A stretch of DNA of 64,000 nucleotides from assembly GCF_025567095.1 (NCBI RefSeq), contig NZ_JAOQJH010000007.1; one strand, 5' to 3'. The stretch comes from Anthropogastromicrobium aceti. Lineage in GTDB: Bacteria; Bacillota; Clostridia; Lachnospirales; Lachnospiraceae. A program made the position numbers and the translations under genes. Of this stretch, positions 1 through 8,117 are shown one piece after another (position 1 is the stretch's first letter; the number at the start of each line of letters is the position of its first letter). The notes below the pieces were generated by a model. It worked only from the letters and a program-made list of their open reading frames with translations. It had not been told where the DNA came from and did no database searches.

Positions 1-711
1 AAGCTGGTAAAAGGATTCCAGCCGGGGATTTTTGATGCAGTCGTGACCGATCCGCCCTATGCGTCCGGGGGAACCAAGCAGAATGAACGCAACCGCACCA
101 CCAACCAGAAGTATAGCAGCATGAAAGCAGAGAATGCCCTTCCGGACTTTGATGGGGATAACAAGGATCAGCGTTCCTGGACCCACTGGATGGCAGAATG
201 GCTGTACGATGTGCGGAAAGCCTGCAAGAGAGGGGCTCCGATCTGCCTTTTTATTGACTGGAGACAGTACCCGTCTATCACCGATGCCCTTCAGTGGGCA
301 GGCTGGATCTGGAGAGGAACTGCAGTCTGGGACAAAGGAAATTCCCGTCCGCAAAAAGGCAGGTTTCGCCAGCAGGCAGAATACATCGTGTGGGGAAGCA
401 ACGGTCCGATGCCAATCAACCGCCCGGTGTCCTGTCTTCCGGGTGTGTTCCGTTATGGGAATCCCCAGAACCGCATCCATGTGACAGAAAAGCCGCTCCA
501 ACTGATGAAGGATGTCATCCAGATCTGCGAGCCGGGCGGCCTGATCTTAGACCCGTTTGCCGGAGCTGGCACGACCATCCTTGCGGCGACAGAGTCGGGC
601 TATCAGGCAGTCGGCATCGAAGTGACGGATGCATATTATAAGCTGGGAAGCGACCGTGTCCGTATCGCACTGGAAGCCGGGGTAGGAGCAGAGAATAAAG
701 AACCACAGTAA
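1..711 (+). CDS. DNA methyltransferase (N6-adenine/N4-cytosine type), 5' end cut by window
   Basis: The frame is open from base 1, so the start lies upstream; 236 residues are visible. Catalytic motif IV appears as TDPPY near residue 18, followed late by the SAM-binding motif LDPFAGAGTT near residue 183. This IV-before-I order is the beta-class arrangement of amino-methyltransferases. Proteins of this type are common ICE passengers and probably shield the element from host restriction. No restriction endonuclease lies in the visible part, so it is probably an orphan enzyme. A hairpin and terminator-like structure follow within 100 bases. The target sequence cannot be read from the protein. 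Confidence 0.88.
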   Translation, partial: KLVKGFQPGIFDAVVTDPPYASGGTKQNERNRTTNQKYSSMKAENALPDFDGDNKDQRSWTHWMAEWLYDVRKACKRGAPICLFIDWRQYPSITDALQWAGWIWRGTAVWDKGNSRPQKGRFRQQAEYIVWGSNGPMPINRPVSCLPGVFRYGNPQNRIHVTEKPLQLMKDVIQICEPGGLILDPFAGAGTTILAATESGYQAVGIEVTDAYYKLGSDRVRIALEAGVGAENKEPQ

Positions 712-714
712 CCG

Positions 715-772
715 GATGTCTGCCAGACATCTGAAAAAAGGAAGAAAAGAATCCAGATGTCCACAAGACATC
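715..772. repeat. Pair of identical dyads GATGTC-N5-GACATC
   Basis: Two copies of GATGTC, five variable bases, GACATC lie at 715-731 and 756-772, centres 41 bases apart, in the gap between the methyltransferase and the DUF7768 gene. As RNA each forms a six-pair hairpin; as DNA each is a candidate operator. Repetition of the same arms with different loops suggests selection on the arms. Confidence 0.5.
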
Positions 773-807
773 CACAGAGCCGGAATGCTTTGTGGGTGTT
801 TCTTTTT
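772..807 (+). terminator. Terminator-like hairpin after the methyltransferase
   Basis: CCACA at 772-776 pairs with TGTGG at 791-795, with an inner AGC/GCT pair, followed by a T-rich run (797-807). This could end the methyltransferase transcript, though the stem has unpaired bases. Its 5' arm begins at the last base of the second GATGTC dyad, so the two structures exclude each other at that base. Confidence 0.4.
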
Positions 808-851
808 GGAAAAACGCCGGGCAGAGGAAACTTGTCTGGTCAGGAAAGGAG

Positions 852-1184
852 ATGGTCGTATTGGAACAGGCACTTGCTTATGTCTGCTGCTCTGCAGAAG
901 AGGGAAAGACCAAAGTACAGCGGTACTGCCGGAAGATCTACGAACTGGGATATGTGCCGATCTGTCCGCAGTACAGCTTTTCCCCATTCCTTGATGATGG
1001 GGATGCGGAGGATATGCAGGCTATGCGGAGAATGTCCCATCAGATCTTAAGACGGTGCAGGATGGTGGTCGTCTGCGGAAAAGAGACCACCGGGACGATG
1101 AACACGGAGATCAGCATGGCTGACAGACTCCATATCATCTGTACCACGCTGGATGGGTTAAGCAAAATCAAAGAAAACGAATAA
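852..1184 (+). CDS. DUF7768-type small ICE protein
   Basis: About 110 residues. It contains a conserved pattern seen in small nucleoside-deoxyribosyltransferase-like proteins of ICEs: an N-terminal AYVCCSAEEG strand-turn, CRKIYELGYVPICPQ, and a C-terminal CRMVVVCGKETT with a GTMNTEI turn. The fold would be Rossmann-like and could bind a nucleotide or sugar, but no activity is established. The start is uncertain: ATG at 852 sits only one base after AGGAAAGGAG, while TTG at 861 has better spacing (about 9) from the same ribosome site. An open frame also extends upstream to 792. Confidence 0.6.
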   Translation: MVVLEQALAYVCCSAEEGKTKVQRYCRKIYELGYVPICPQYSFSPFLDDGDAEDMQAMRRMSHQILRRCRMVVVCGKETTGTMNTEISMADRLHIICTTLDGLSKIKENE

Positions 1185-1204
1185 TTCCGAAAAACGATAG
1201 GTTC

Positions 1205-1300
1205 AGAGGGGACGAAGCAAAATGCGACTGGTTTTGCAAGCATAGCGTTTGGATATCCAAACGCACTTTGGGGAGAACCCCAATCCCCCATATCGAGCCG
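1205..1300 (+). other. Candidate origin of transfer (oriT) with three inverted repeats
   Basis: Three dyads stand within 70 bases: GCAAAA/TTTTGC at 1217-1237, a perfect 20-base palindrome at 1245-1264 with arms GCGTTTGGAT and ATCCAAACGC, and TTGGGG-AGAA-CCCCAA at 1268-1283, followed by a C-run. The stretch is non-coding and lies just before the DUF3789-MobC-relaxase genes, the usual place of oriT in this ICE family. The nic position cannot be read directly. Operators for the downstream operon are the alternative. Confidence 0.5.
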
Positions 1301-1326
1301 TAAACAGACGAAAGGAGAACGAAGAA

Positions 1327-1704
1327 ATGTTAGGATTTATACTTGGCACAATGACCGGAGGGGCAATGGGCGTGTTTGCAATGTGTTTACTGATCTCAGG
1401 AAAACGGGAGGATGAGGCACTGGAGCGGTGCCGGATGAAACCAAAGGAGATCATTGACCACGGCGTGTGCATCTGTTTTGTAAACAGTCAGGGACAGGAA
1501 CTGTTCCGGCTTTCAGACGGGGAGAGCCTTGTGCAGAATGCCCCAAATGGAGAGCGGAACGTATCCACCTGCCATTATCTGGATGCAGAATCTGCCATGA
1601 TCGATGGGAAGAAATGGAACCTTCTGGAATTTGCGAAAGAGATGGAGAAAAGAGGAATCATGCTTGCCCCGATGGAACTGTGCCGGGTACCGGAAAGGGG
1701 GTGA
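1327..1704 (+). CDS. DUF3789 domain protein, membrane anchored
   Basis: This 125-residue protein begins with a glycine-rich membrane helix (residues 2-22, MLGFILGTMTGG then VFAMCLL), the signature of DUF3789 proteins found beside ICE mobilization genes. The rest is soluble and presumably cytoplasmic. ATG 1327 is chosen because AGGAG lies nine bases upstream and the hydrophobic segment then begins at once; an in-frame GTG-type extension to 1249 would translate the palindromes of the oriT candidate. It overlaps the ribosome site of the next small gene. Its role in transfer is unknown. Confidence 0.75.
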   Translation: MLGFILGTMTGGAMGVFAMCLLISGKREDEALERCRMKPKEIIDHGVCICFVNSQGQELFRLSDGESLVQNAPNGERNVSTCHYLDAESAMIDGKKWNLLEFAKEMEKRGIMLAPMELCRVPERG

Positions 1705-1711
1705 GGCCTAT

Positions 1712-1792
1712 ATGAAGAAAAAGATTATTGCTGCAGCCGTAGCCATTGGCGTGCTGACAGGATTCCTGATCTGGAAAAACCGTGAAATGTAA
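1712..1792 (+). CDS. 26-residue single-helix membrane peptide
   Basis: A short frame starts at ATG 1712 behind the G-rich ribosome site AAAGGGGGTGAGG, which overlaps the stop of the DUF3789 gene. The peptide has an MKKK start, one hydrophobic helix (about residues 5-21) and a charged tail KNREM. It is too short for most annotation pipelines. Tight coupling to DUF3789, which also carries an N-terminal membrane helix, suggests the two may work together. I do not recognise a family. Confidence 0.55.
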   Translation: MKKKIIAAAVAIGVLTGFLIWKNREM

Positions 1793-1830
1793 GGAAACGA
1801 TCAATAACCCGTTGGAAAGCAGGTGAAGAG

Positions 1831-2139
1831 ATGAGAAAAAGAAACCATGTGATACCAGTCCGCCTCAATACAAAGGAGCTGCGTTTTCTGGAAGAGCAGG
1901 TAGAAAAAAGCGGCCTGTCCCGTGAGGAATACATCCGTTCCCTTGTCATGGGCGGCGAAGTCCGGGCAAGACCCTGTGAACATCATACCGAACTTTTAAG
2001 GAAAGTATCCGGTCTGTGCAACAATGCCAATCAGCTTGCCCATGTAGCCAATGGATGTGGGATGGCAGGGGAAGAGAATATTCGGGAAATGCTCCGCATG
2101 ACGAAAGAGACATGGAGGCTGGTCAAAGAGGAATGGTAG
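1831..2139 (+). CDS. mobC: MobC-type relaxosome protein
   Basis: This 102-residue protein has a ribbon-helix-helix N-terminus (VIPVRLNTKEL, then a helix to about residue 45) and the MobC hallmark LCNNANQLAHVAN in the middle. MobC binds oriT DNA and helps the relaxase melt and nick it. It ends three bases before the relaxase start, so the two are co-translated. The start ATG follows AGGTGAAGAG. Confidence 0.9.
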   Translation: MRKRNHVIPVRLNTKELRFLEEQVEKSGLSREEYIRSLVMGGEVRARPCEHHTELLRKVSGLCNNANQLAHVANGCGMAGEENIREMLRMTKETWRLVKEEW

Positions 2140-2142
2140 CCG

Positions 2143-3429
2143 ATGGCATACACCAGTATCATCCCGGTCAGCCGTCTGGACAATTCCATTACTTACATTC
2201 GAAACAAGGATAAGACCACAAAGAAAGGACAAAGTGCCGGCTCTCTGGAAGAAGCTATTCAATATGCAATGAACCGGGACAAGACGGAGCGTTCCATTTT
2301 TGAGAATGCCATTGGCTGTGTCTGTGAGACTGCTTATCAAGATATGGTAGATACAAAGAAACGATACAACAAGATGGACGGGGTGCAGGGCTTCCATCTG
2401 GTGCAGAGCTTTGCCAAAGGGGAAGTCACCCCGGAACTTGCCCACCAGATTGGCATGGAGCTGGCAGAAAGACTCCTTCAGGGAAAATATGAAGCTGTCA
2501 TCACCACTCATTTGAACACGGAGCATTACCACAACCATATCGTGTTTAATTCCGTGAGCATGAAAGATGGGAAAAAGTACCATAGTAACAGCAGGAGCTA
2601 CTACGAGGATGTGCGGAAAACTTCGGATGCCTTATGCCTGAAATACGGCTTATCAGTTATCGAACCGAAAAATGGCAAAGGGAAATCTTATGCCCAGTGG
2701 ATGGCAGAACAGGACGGAAAGCCAACCTGGAGAACCTCGATCCGTCTGGATATCCGTGATGCGGTGGCAGAAAGCTTCACATGGAAACAATTTCTGGACC
2801 AGATGAAGCAGAGAGGATATCAGTGGAAGCTGAATCGGAAGTACATCGCATTGAAAGCACCGGGGATGGAACGGTATATCCGTCTGCGGAGCCTTGGGAA
2901 GAATTACTCAGAAGAGAGCATTCGGCAGTGGATCTTACAGCCCAAGAGCAGGACAACTGCTGGAAAAGAAGGAGCTTCCCAGCCCCCGAAAAAGAAGTTA
3001 AAAGGGATACAGGCCCTGTACTATTCCTATTTGTATCAGATGGGTGTTCTAAAGCAGAAGCCGAAAAGAATCTCCCCAGTGCTCCGGGCAGATATCCGAA
3101 AACTGGATGCCAGGATCGAGCAGATGGAATTTCTTCAGAAGTATCAGATTACCACCCGTGAAGAACTGATGGCATACCGAACCCCGTTGGAAGAACAGGT
3201 GCAGGCACTCACAAAAGAACGGAAGCGGCTCTACCGGAGCGAACCGGACAGTGTTAGGATCGGTCAGATCACCGAAAAACTGAGGCCGCTTCGGAAGGAT
3301 ATCCGTCTTTGCATCCGGATCGAACAGCAGTCTAAAGAGATGGAAGAAAAGATGCGTCTGGCAGAGCAGATCCAGAGACAGGCAGAACAGACGGAGAAAA
3401 ACAGACAACCGAGAACAGAAAGCAGGTGA
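2143..3429 (+). CDS. MOBP-type relaxase (MobA/VirD2 family)
   Basis: The 428-residue protein nicks oriT and carries the transferred strand on a tyrosine. The N-terminal relaxase domain (about 1-190) shows HLNTEHYHNHIVFNS near residue 130, the three-histidine metal site of the family, and a candidate active tyrosine early (YTSIIPVSR or TYIRNK). A long basic helical tail (residues 300-428) is typical of Firmicutes relaxases and may bind VirD4 or DNA. The next gene overlaps or abuts its stop. No truncation is seen. Confidence 0.92.
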   Translation: MAYTSIIPVSRLDNSITYIRNKDKTTKKGQSAGSLEEAIQYAMNRDKTERSIFENAIGCVCETAYQDMVDTKKRYNKMDGVQGFHLVQSFAKGEVTPELAHQIGMELAERLLQGKYEAVITTHLNTEHYHNHIVFNSVSMKDGKKYHSNSRSYYEDVRKTSDALCLKYGLSVIEPKNGKGKSYAQWMAEQDGKPTWRTSIRLDIRDAVAESFTWKQFLDQMKQRGYQWKLNRKYIALKAPGMERYIRLRSLGKNYSEESIRQWILQPKSRTTAGKEGASQPPKKKLKGIQALYYSYLYQMGVLKQKPKRISPVLRADIRKLDARIEQMEFLQKYQITTREELMAYRTPLEEQVQALTKERKRLYRSEPDSVRIGQITEKLRPLRKDIRLCIRIEQQSKEMEEKMRLAEQIQRQAEQTEKNRQPRTESR

Positions 3430-3434
3430 ACAGT

Positions 3435-4274
3435 ATGAATTATGGAGGCGATGCGGCGGATCAGATCGTCCGGTATTCCTTGGACGGCGTGGACCACGGG
3501 CTCAGACTTTCGGGTACGCTGGCAAAGCATCTGGCGGTATTTGTTGCCGCCGTATTAAAAGACCAGAAGAAAACGAGGGGCAGAACCCGGATGGTGCGGA
3601 TGTTAAAGGAGAACAAGCCATTGAAGTTCTTTACTGTGCCGTCTGACCGCTTGCGTGAATTCTGCAGTGAGGGCAGGAAGCGAGGGTTGCTCTATGTGAT
3701 TATCCGTGATAAAAAGAACCCGGAGATGAGCGAGGTCATGGTCTTTGCGGATGACGCAGCCAAGGTCAACCGGGTTATGGATAAGATGAATCTTGATTTT
3801 GTAAGAAGTGAAGTCGGGGAAGCTGTCCATGAGGTAACCGCTGGAATGGAAGCACCGGAAACCGAAACAGTACAGAAAATCGTACAGATGCCAGAGGGCG
3901 AGGTGCAGTTTGAGATCAGCGATCTGGACGAAGCATTCCAGGTCGGTGACATGGATTTTTCTCAAGGAGAGAAGAATCAGAATCATCCTGAAAAGGAGTC
4001 TTCCGAATCGGAAAATTTTATCCCGGTGCAGGAAGAGGGGGAAGAGAATCTGTCCGGCTTTTCCTTGCACAGCAGAAATATTTCTACCGGGCAGGAAAAC
4101 GGGACTGATGGAGCAAAGCCAAGGGAACAGGAGCGTCCCAGTGTCCGCCGGGAGCTGGAGAACATCAAACGGGAGAAAGCAGAGGAATCCCAGAAGCGGA
4201 GCCGGGAAAAGAACCGTGGACCAAAGAAAACGCAGAAGAAAGCGAGAAATAAACGAAAGGTGAAAGCGAGGTAG
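3435..4274 (+). CDS. DUF3801 (PcfB-like) conjugation protein
   Basis: Residues 1-120 form the DUF3801 domain, with GLRLSGTLAKHLAVF and LLYVIIRDKKNPE. The rest is acidic, then strongly basic and low in complexity (KREKAEESQKRSREK). PcfB of pCF10 is a relaxase accessory factor, and relatives sit beside relaxase and VirD4 genes in ICEs. ATG 3435 is preferred (279 residues) over GTG 3426, because AGCAGG ends eight bases upstream of it; GTG 3426 would overlap the relaxase stop by four bases. Confidence 0.82.
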   Translation: MNYGGDAADQIVRYSLDGVDHGLRLSGTLAKHLAVFVAAVLKDQKKTRGRTRMVRMLKENKPLKFFTVPSDRLREFCSEGRKRGLLYVIIRDKKNPEMSEVMVFADDAAKVNRVMDKMNLDFVRSEVGEAVHEVTAGMEAPETETVQKIVQMPEGEVQFEISDLDEAFQVGDMDFSQGEKNQNHPEKESSESENFIPVQEEGEENLSGFSLHSRNISTGQENGTDGAKPREQERPSVRRELENIKREKAEESQKRSREKNRGPKKTQKKARNKRKVKAR

Positions 4275-4277
4275 AAG

Positions 4278-5216
4278 ATGGACCTGACAAAATTTTTAGG
4301 GCAGGACACGCAGGAACCGTCCGCCCAGCGGCTATCGAAAGAGGAATATGCCGCACAGAAAAAGCAGGAGAGGGAAGAAATCTGGGGCATGATCGATGGA
4401 AAGGCACAGGAGATCTTCCAGAATGGGGACTCCTTAAAAGGATTCCTTGATTTTATGGGACAGTGTAAGCCACAGAGGACAGACAACCTGTTCCTGCTCT
4501 ATGCACAGAACCCGGAGATCCGGCAGATTAAGACCTTTGAAAAATGGAAAGAAGAAGGCAAAGTAGTCAAGACCGGAAGCAAGGGATACAACTTCATTGT
4601 CGGACAGGAATACGAAAAGGATGGTGTCATCCAGCAGGGATACTCCATCCAGAAAGCCTATGACATCAGCCAGATTCGCACCAAACAGCCGGAAGAGGCG
4701 GAGCCAAAACCGATGGACCAGTTGATGGAAGCACTGCTGACCGACAGCGAGGTACGGATTCAGATCGCAGACAACCTGCCGGATAAGGTACAGGCACAGT
4801 ATATCCCGAATCAGCGGACGATCTATGTCCGAAACGGCATGAGTGAAAATACAACATTCCATTCCATCAGCCGGGAACTGGCGTATGCATCTCTTGACCA
4901 TCACGATGGAAGCTACAGCCGGGCAGGGGTAGCGGCACAGGCTTATTGTGCGGCGTATGTGACAGCACAGAAATATGGCGTGGATGTCTCCGGCTTTTCC
5001 TTTGACAAGGTATGCGAGATGCAGGCATTCGGACAGAAAGATCCGAAAGAACTCCGCTCCTTTATTCAGAATGTAAAGAGCGCAGCCTATTCCATTGGCA
5101 AGCAGGTAGACCGCAACCTCGGCAAAAGTGAGCAGGAATTTATGCCCGATGAATTTGCCGTCCCAGAGGAGAAATCAGAGAAACCAGCCAAGAACAAAAA
5201 GTCCCCGGAACGCTGA
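4278..5216 (+). CDS. ArdC-like ssDNA-binding protein with altered metalloprotease motif
   Basis: The 312-residue protein resembles ArdC antirestriction proteins. Residues 20-130 match the ssDNA-binding N-domain (NLFLLYAQNPEIRQIKTFEKW, then a turn GSKGYNFI). The C-domain corresponds to the zinc peptidase region, but where ArdC has HExxH this protein reads SRELAYASL near residue 200, so the metal-binding histidines are not apparent. It may keep DNA protection during entry without peptidase action. It directly follows DUF3801 with a three-base gap. The C-terminus is basic and probably disordered. Confidence 0.7.
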   Translation: MDLTKFLGQDTQEPSAQRLSKEEYAAQKKQEREEIWGMIDGKAQEIFQNGDSLKGFLDFMGQCKPQRTDNLFLLYAQNPEIRQIKTFEKWKEEGKVVKTGSKGYNFIVGQEYEKDGVIQQGYSIQKAYDISQIRTKQPEEAEPKPMDQLMEALLTDSEVRIQIADNLPDKVQAQYIPNQRTIYVRNGMSENTTFHSISRELAYASLDHHDGSYSRAGVAAQAYCAAYVTAQKYGVDVSGFSFDKVCEMQAFGQKDPKELRSFIQNVKSAAYSIGKQVDRNLGKSEQEFMPDEFAVPEEKSEKPAKNKKSPER

Positions 5217-5311
5217 TAAAAGGGGTTTTTCCGGCTCTTTTGCAGTAGCTTTCCGGGAGGAAGTGTGGTATGTTGTGGTTGAGAAAAAAGAGGAAAAAAG
5301 GAGGCTCGCCT

Positions 5312-5629
5312 ATGACAAGAATGCGATATGTAAAGATGGACCGGATCATGAACCATATGCTGATCCATGCCCTCCGGGAAGTGTTCCGGCAGGAAAAAGA
5401 ACAGGGGCTTCCGGTGGATACCACACGGGATCTGGTTCTGAAGCTGGCAGAGCAGGAAGAAGGAAAGCTCTACCTGACAGAAGCTGAACACACCAAATCT
5501 GTAGAAGCTTTAAACAAGCTCCGGGACACATACCTGAAAAACGGACGCTATTCCGATGGGATCGACAGTGTCCTGTTAAAGATCATGAAATCCAGATACC
5601 GCCGCCCATACCGTGGACGGGGAAGATAA
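5312..5629 (+). CDS. Small ICE protein of unknown function
   Basis: The protein has 105 residues, mostly helical, with no membrane segment and a basic tail (RYRRPYRGRGR) that could bind nucleic acid. ATG 5312 is chosen for the AAGGAGG site eight bases upstream; an in-frame ATG at 5270 would add a short lysine-rich leader. It lies between the ArdC-like and DUF4314 genes, all in one direction, so it belongs to the transfer operon. I do not recognise a family. Confidence 0.6.
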   Translation: MTRMRYVKMDRIMNHMLIHALREVFRQEKEQGLPVDTTRDLVLKLAEQEEGKLYLTEAEHTKSVEALNKLRDTYLKNGRYSDGIDSVLLKIMKSRYRRPYRGRGR

Positions 5630-5638
5630 AGAAAGGAT

Positions 5639-5911
5639 GTGGTACGAATATACAGAAATATGACACAAGAAAGAATAGAAGCCATGAGGAGAAGATATCC
5701 GCCGGGAACAGAGGTCACGCTTAACAGCATGGAGGGGGAGAGCCACATGCCACCCGGCTTAAAAGGTAAGGTGGATATGGTAGACGATGCAGGGCAGATC
5801 CACGTAAACTGGGAGAATGGAAGCAGCCTTGCCCTCGTTCCTGGAGTGGACAGCTTCCACATTACGGACCTGCCAAGAGCAGAGAGGCCAAAACAGCAGC
5901 CATCCCGGTAA
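5639..5911 (+). CDS. DUF4314 domain protein
   Basis: This is a 90-residue protein with the DUF4314 core: RYPPGTEVTLNSME, GLKGKVDMVDD and IHVNWENGSSLALVPG. These suggest a small SH3-like beta barrel. Such genes almost always sit just before virD4 in Tn1549-like ICEs. The start is ambiguous: GTG 5639 lies too close to AAGGA, while ATG 5660 gives the commoner MTQERIEAM beginning but lacks a clear ribosome site. Function is unknown. Confidence 0.7.
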   Translation: MVRIYRNMTQERIEAMRRRYPPGTEVTLNSMEGESHMPPGLKGKVDMVDDAGQIHVNWENGSSLALVPGVDSFHITDLPRAERPKQQPSR

Positions 5912-5934
5912 CAAACAGCCGGAAGTCAGACTGG

Positions 5935-7668
5935 GTGATCTGGCTTGCCGGACTGCCTGTCATCTGGTGGGCAGCGATCCTGATTGCGGATGCTATTCAG
6001 CCGGGCAGGAATCTTTTTGAGCTGATGGAGGTTCTAACGGAAAAACTGAACCACCCCTTCCAGCTTCATTATACGGAATATACCATCAAGTCGGTGCTGG
6101 TCTGCACGTTACTTTACGCAGCCGGGATCGGCATTTTTTATTCCAGCCAGAAGAACTACCGCAGAGGGGAAGAACATGGTTCCGCCAGATGGGGTGATGC
6201 CCGGCAGATCTGTAAGAAATACAGCCAGAAGCCGTACTCCCAGAACATCCTGCTGACGCAGAACTTCCGCATCAGCCTGGACACCCACGAGCACCGCAGA
6301 TGTCTCAACATCCTCGTGGTGGGAGGCTCCGGTGCAGGAAAATCCAGAGGCTTTGCCCTGCCGAACATCATGCAGTGCTGCTGCTCGATGGTCATTACAG
6401 ACCCCAAAGCCGAGCTGCTCCGAAAGACAGGCGGTCTGCTGGAAAAGAAAGGATATGAGGTGCGTGTCTTTGACCTCATCAATCCCGACACATCTTTTTG
6501 CTACAATCCATTCGAGTACGTCCACGATGACAAAGACGTACTCCGTCTCATTTCCAATCTGATACAAAACACCACACCCAAAGGTTCCCAGTCCTCCGAT
6601 CCGTTCTGGGAGAAGAGCGAGACAGCACTGCTTCAGGCACTGATGCTGTATCTGCTCCATGAAGCTCCGCCGGAAGAACAGAACTTCGCCATGATCATGG
6701 AGATGTTAGGCTCGGCACAGGTAAAAGAAGAGGATGAGGACTACGAGTCCCCTCTGGACATTTTGTTTGACCGTCTGGAGATGCGGGACCCGGACAGCAT
6801 TGCCGTCAAGCAGTACCACATTTACAAGCAGGCGGCAGGAAAGACCGCCAAGTCCATCCTGATCAGTGTTGGTGTCCGTCTGGCAGCCTTCAACCTGCCG
6901 CAGATCGCCAAGCTGACCAATACCGATGAACTGGATCTTTCCAGCATGGGCGAAAGAAAAGTTGCCCTTTTCTGCTGTATTCCGGATGCGGACACCTCTT
7001 TGAATTATCTGGTAGGTATGATCTACAGCCAGCTTTTCCAGACTCTTTATTATATGGCAGACCGTGTGCATGGCGGTGCCCTCCCGGTTCCGGTCAACTG
7101 TATCATGGATGAGTTTCCAAACGTATCCCTGCCAAATGAGTTTGAGAAGATCCTGGCAACCTGCCGTTCCCGTTCCATTTACTGCAGCATCATCATCCAG
7201 AACATGAGCCAGCTAAAGGCTCTGTTCAAGGACTCCTGGGAAAGTCTGGTGGGCAACTGCGATGAGTTTTTGTACCTGGGCGGCAATGAAAAAGAGACAC
7301 ACAAATATGTATCAGAATTACTGGGGAAAGAAACCATAGACACCAACACCTACGGGCAGACCAAAGGAAAATCCGGCAGCTACTCCACCAACTTCCAGCA
7401 GAGCGGAAGGGAGCTGTTACAGCCGGATGAAGTCCGTATGCTGGATAACCAGAATGCACTTCTGTTTATCCGCGGGGAACGGCCCATACTGGATGCCAAG
7501 TATGACCTGATGAAGCATCCCAACATCCGGTATACCGAAGACGGCGGTGCCGGCCCGTTCAACTATGCGAAAGCACCGCTGGCACATGACGATTTTACCT
7601 TTGACGAAACAAGATATAACGACTACGAACTGCTTCTGGATGAGGACATCATCGGGGAGCTTTTTTGA
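5935..7668 (+). CDS. VirD4/TraG type IV coupling protein
   Basis: The 577-residue membrane ATPase links the relaxase-DNA complex to the secretion channel. Two N-terminal membrane helices (about residues 2-22 and 50-68) are followed by Walker A GGSGAGKS near residue 132 and Walker B-like CIMDEFPNV near residue 388. GTG 5935 is the first usable start and has CGGAAG nine bases upstream. The frame is open further upstream into the DUF4314 gene, but no ATG, GTG or TTG was found there. Confidence 0.93.
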   Translation: MIWLAGLPVIWWAAILIADAIQPGRNLFELMEVLTEKLNHPFQLHYTEYTIKSVLVCTLLYAAGIGIFYSSQKNYRRGEEHGSARWGDARQICKKYSQKPYSQNILLTQNFRISLDTHEHRRCLNILVVGGSGAGKSRGFALPNIMQCCCSMVITDPKAELLRKTGGLLEKKGYEVRVFDLINPDTSFCYNPFEYVHDDKDVLRLISNLIQNTTPKGSQSSDPFWEKSETALLQALMLYLLHEAPPEEQNFAMIMEMLGSAQVKEEDEDYESPLDILFDRLEMRDPDSIAVKQYHIYKQAAGKTAKSILISVGVRLAAFNLPQIAKLTNTDELDLSSMGERKVALFCCIPDADTSLNYLVGMIYSQLFQTLYYMADRVHGGALPVPVNCIMDEFPNVSLPNEFEKILATCRSRSIYCSIIIQNMSQLKALFKDSWESLVGNCDEFLYLGGNEKETHKYVSELLGKETIDTNTYGQTKGKSGSYSTNFQQSGRELLQPDEVRMLDNQNALLFIRGERPILDAKYDLMKHPNIRYTEDGGAGPFNYAKAPLAHDDFTFDETRYNDYELLLDEDIIGELF

Positions 7669-7682
7669 TTGGAGGAATGCCG

Positions 7683-8042
7683 ATGAATTTACTGAAAAAT
7701 AAGAAACACACAGAAACAAAAAAAGAGACCACACCGCTGAAGATGAAGAGAGGGCAGAAGAAACTGTTTGCCCTGTATGCGGTGATGGTGCTGACTTTCT
7801 GCATTGGGGCAACTTGCGTTTACGCTGCAGGCGATCCGCTGGCAGTCGTCAATAACCTGTCCACGTTTATCTTTTCCCTGATCCGTGCCATTGGCCTGAT
7901 CCTGCTTGGATTTGGTATCGTGCAGGTCGGCCTGTCCCTAAAGAGCCACGATCCGAGCCAGAGGGCAAACGGATTCCTGACACTGGCAGGCGGTATCATC
8001 ATTACCTTTGCAAAAGAGATCCTGGATCTGATCATGGGTTAG
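7683..8042 (+). CDS. Maff2-family small membrane protein (VirB2/TrbC-like)
   Basis: The 119-residue product has a lysine-rich head, a signal-like helix with a possible cut after CVYAAG (about residue 45), then two hydrophobic helices (LIRAIGLILLGFGIV and LTLAGGIIITF). This is the layout of the Maff2 mobile-element family and of small pilin-like channel subunits. ATG 7683 has GGAGG seven bases upstream; in-frame TTG 7665 and ATG 7677 are less well placed. It sits between VirD4 and the VirB6-like gene. Confidence 0.75.
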   Translation: MNLLKNKKHTETKKETTPLKMKRGQKKLFALYAVMVLTFCIGATCVYAAGDPLAVVNNLSTFIFSLIRAIGLILLGFGIVQVGLSLKSHDPSQRANGFLTLAGGIIITFAKEILDLIMG

Positions 8043-8057
8043 GATCAGAGACCAGAA

Positions 8058-8085
8058 GGGGAGCCATGCGAAATGCGGGTTCCCC
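8058..8085 (+). promoter_or_regulatory. Intercistronic hairpin after the Maff2 gene
   Basis: GGGGAGCC at 8058-8065 pairs with GGTTCCCC at 8078-8085, eight pairs with one G-U. Only scattered T follow, so it may be a partial terminator or an mRNA-stabilising stem that sets the Maff2 to VirB6 ratio. Confidence 0.35.
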
Positions 8086-8117
8086 GCTCACTTTTGCAGG
8101 ATGGGAGGTGAAACTGT

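Noticed and set aside
1996..2583. Open frame of 195 codons on the minus strand
   Set aside because: It covers MobC and the relaxase N-terminus, both with clear family motifs on the plus strand.
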